Assembly (NCBI GenBank): GCA_947493255.1 | Contig: CANLQK010000006.1 | Location: 282,737-346,736, forward strand | Origin: an uncultured Paracoccaceae bacterium | Lineage (GTDB): Bacteria > Pseudomonadota > Alphaproteobacteria > Rhodobacterales > Rhodobacteraceae | DNA length: 64,000 nt | Reading direction: 5' to 3' | Shown: in pieces, positions 62,004 to 64,000 of the stretch | How positions within the stretch are numbered: position 1 is the first letter of the stretch | How the letters are laid out: each line of letters begins with the position of its first letter | The notes under the pieces: generated by a model | Told to the model about the DNA's origin: nothing | What the model saw: only the letters and a program-made list of their open reading frames with translations | The model's database searches: none | Made by a program: the position numbers and the translations under genes

Positions 62004-64000
62004 CTACTGCAACCGGTTGATCGTGCGTTCGATAGGCAGACGGCCGGTACCGTTTCTACGCCATTGATCACGGATCAAGGCTTCTAAACCATCCATCCGA
62101 TCACGCGCCAACTGTTGGCTTTCATCTGCGCGGTAATAGGTTAGCCGCAGTATGGATGGGTCTTGTTGTAATGCGGTAACCAGTTGGTCGACCCCCGCTC
62201 TCAACGCCGGTGTCATCTCTGCCGAACCAGGCGCAAATGCGCTATCCATCAGATCGATGTCCACCACAGTAGCGATCGTCGCACCAAAGTTCATCCGTGC
62301 AAGCGTCCCCGCTGTTACGCGAATGACCCGTGGGTTTTCCGTGGTGACCTGATAACCGCTTGGCAATGAACGGGTGTCCAATTTCAATGTAAAGTTCGCC
62401 CCAGTATCACCGGGCAATTCCGCACATGGTACGCTGAAACGGCCATATTCATCTGTGGTGATAATTGTACCAGTTACCGTTGAAAGACGAACGTTCGCCA
62501 ATCCAGGTTCACTATTTGGTTCAATAATTTCTGGTGCAATCTGGAACTTTCCATCCGCGTAGTAGTTCTGGTCGGAAATTTCACCAGCATCGGAAACACC
62601 GTCCTGATAGCCGTTCATATTCCGGTCATCAAAGACCTTACCAATGATGTCCGCACAATCGAACACTGCTTCAACTGGCAAGCGCAGTGTCGCAGTCGCA
62701 AGGTTAGATACACGTGCGCCGCTTGGGTCCAAGACGTAGGCTTCGTTTACGATATCCCCTAGACCACCGTCAGTCACACGGGCTTGCACTGTCAGTGTCA
62801 CAGTATCCCCAGCCGGGATGGTCACATTGCGCCACAACAACGTGCGACCTTCAACATCAGGCTGTGGAGTGCTGGCCCCATTATAGGTGGCACTGCCCAC
62901 TGTGTACGTTAAGCCCGCAGGCATCGCGTCAACCAAGGTCAGGTTGGCTTCATCCGTCACCAAGTTATTGGTGAACGTCATCGTGTACGTCACCGTTTGA
63001 CCGACAGTTGCGTTGTCAGGCGTCACCGTTTTGGTTGCCAAAATGTCAGGGTCAGCTCCGGCGATAATTGATGTTGCCGCGCTGACAGCCGCCGCGATCC
63101 GGTCAGACGTTGCACTAAATACGTTGTCGCCCGCTGGTTGCCCATTGGTCACGTCATAAACAACGGTCAAATCAATTCTACCAGTCACACCTGGTGCAAG
63201 CGATGAATCTGTCGACGCCAACAAGATGTCGCTCGTTCCATTAAAGTCAGAATTCGCTGTCCCACTCGTAAACCCACTCAGAACTGGCGTGTCTACAGAC
63301 GACAATGTTGCTGGCGCAACGAACACCGTTAGATCGTCTTCAAGGTTCAAGCCAGTCTGGGTTACGTTTCCGGTATTCTGCAACGTCATCGTAAACGTTA
63401 CTTCAAACAAGTTTGGCGCGATCCGCGTCGGTGTCGATGCCACCTTCGTCGCAATCATTGTATCCGTCTGCGTGATTGGCGCAGGCGTTGGCGTGCTGCC
63501 ATCGCCGCCTGTAGGTACATCAGACACATCAGAAACAGCACTGCCGTTTGGCGCAGTACCTGTCGCAGTTGCGGTGTTAATTACACCACCACTGTCAATG
63601 TCATCTTGGGTCAGGACATAAGAGACCGCGTAGGTAATGAAATCACCCACCTGCAGCGACGCAGGATCAGCAGATGGAGCCGACACTGTGACAGGCGACA
63701 GAACTGTCCCATCATTGTTGGTCATCGTATCTGCAATCGTGATGTTGCTTAGCGTTGCGGTACCCGTGTTGGTCACAGTGATCAGGTACTCAACAGTCTC
63801 ACCAACCGCATCACCAACGGAAACCAACTCTTTTATAGTCGTCAGTTCTGGCACTGGAACAATCTCAAAACGGGTGTCGTCGTCCACCGTGTTGCCATCG
63901 GAATCGTCGCCATTGTCAGATTGATCACTAACGATTTCGTTGTCTGGGGCTGTCCCGCCAGCTGTTGCAGTGTTTGAGAGGCCGCCAGCGTCGACGTCGT
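62004..64000 (-). CDS. DUF11/SdrD-like repeat surface protein with OmpA-like C-terminal end (partial)
   Basis: The frame is open at the right window edge, so the N-terminus is missing; the GTG at 63887 is not a true start because in-frame DUF11-like text continues upstream. The visible 664 codons hold several DUF11-type repeats (ILATKTVTPDNATVGQTVTY, VSYVLTQDDIDSGGVINTAT). An SdrD B-like domain follows, with KVFDDRNMNGYQDGVSDAG and TTDEYGRFSVPCAELPGD. The C-terminus has an OmpA-like segment (DSAFAPGSAEMTPALRAGVDQ) that may bind peptidoglycan. The protein is probably a large cell-surface adhesin or sheath protein. It lies upstream of the barrel gene with an 18-base gap. Confidence 0.75.
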   Translation of the reverse strand, partial: DVDAGGLSNTATAGGTAPDNEIVSDQSDNGDDSDGNTVDDDTRFEIVPVPELTTIKELVSVGDAVGETVEYLITVTNTGTATLSNITIADTMTNNDGTVLSPVTVSAPSADPASLQVGDFITYAVSYVLTQDDIDSGGVINTATATGTAPNGSAVSDVSDVPTGGDGSTPTPAPITQTDTMIATKVASTPTRIAPNLFEVTFTMTLQNTGNVTQTGLNLEDDLTVFVAPATLSSVDTPVLSGFTSGTANSDFNGTSDILLASTDSSLAPGVTGRIDLTVVYDVTNGQPAGDNVFSATSDRIAAAVSAATSIIAGADPDILATKTVTPDNATVGQTVTYTMTFTNNLVTDEANLTLVDAMPAGLTYTVGSATYNGASTPQPDVEGRTLLWRNVTIPAGDTVTLTVQARVTDGGLGDIVNEAYVLDPSGARVSNLATATLRLPVEAVFDCADIIGKVFDDRNMNGYQDGVSDAGEISDQNYYADGKFQIAPEIIEPNSEPGLANVRLSTVTGTIITTDEYGRFSVPCAELPGDTGANFTLKLDTRSLPSGYQVTTENPRVIRVTAGTLARMNFGATIATVVDIDLMDSAFAPGSAEMTPALRAGVDQLVTALQQDPSILRLTYYRADESQQLARDRMDGLEALIRDQWRRNGTGRLPIERTINRLQ

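Noticed and set aside
1..64000. Mobile elements, prophage, CRISPR arrays, tRNA or rRNA genes
   Set aside because: None was recognised on reading. No transposase, integrase, regular repeat-spacer series or tRNA-like cloverleaf was seen, although a tRNA scan was not possible.

Overview
The window looks like a chromosomal stretch of a marine Rhodobacteraceae (Roseobacter-group) alphaproteobacterium. The evidence is the flagellar gene order with flaF-flbT-DUF1217, CtrA-type boxes at flagellar promoters, a gcvTHP operon behind a tandem glycine riboswitch, urtABCDE, and a dimethylglycine-dehydrogenase-like gene overlapping a trimethylamine-methyltransferase-like gene. The genus cannot be fixed from the sequence alone. 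No tRNA, rRNA, CRISPR array, insertion sequence or prophage was recognised.

Region 1 (1-25952) is a large flagellar cluster. It begins inside a flagellin gene, followed by flaF, flbT and a DUF1217 gene. Next come fliI (minus), then flgB-flgC-fliE-fliQ-flgF-flgG-flgA-flgH and a first FliL-like gene (plus). A tightly overlapping minus-strand export operon, flhA-fliR-flhB plus a small coiled-coil gene, follows. After it lies a minus-strand stator operon: fliL, a small membrane coiled-coil gene, a motE-like gene, motA and a 732-residue periplasmic protein. Divergent from this is fliF-fliH-fliN-fliP, and the cluster closes with flgE-flgK-flgL-flgI and motB (minus). No fliG, fliM, flgD or fliK is visible, so the set must be completed elsewhere.

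Region 2 (26027-29344) is a four-gene minus-strand group next to motB: an FkbM methyltransferase, a DUF6165 protein, a TPR-glycosyltransferase fusion and a DUF6065-like protein. It is a candidate flagellin-modification module.

Region 3 (29551-47402) is metabolic. It holds the flavin dehydrogenase/MttB-like pair, msrB-msrA, a lone hydantoinase A-type gene and a set matching E. coli ynjF-ynjB-ynjC-ynjD. It continues with a c-type cytochrome, idi, divergent glpD/glpR around a clear GlpR operator, and an oxidoreductase/sugar-acid dehydratase pair.

Region 4 (47479-58495) links glycine cleavage (gcvT-gcvH-gcvP under a tandem glycine riboswitch) to a divergent ABC transporter for urea (urtABCDE). 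Together with the methylated-amine pair this suggests use of methylated amines, glycine and urea as carbon and nitrogen sources, which is an inference.

Region 5 (58513-64000) holds two surface genes: a repeat-rich DUF11/SdrD-like protein with an OmpA-like end, open at the right edge, followed by a large signal-peptide-bearing outer-membrane beta-barrel protein. This pair and the TPR-glycosyltransferase module are the best candidates for undescribed biology.
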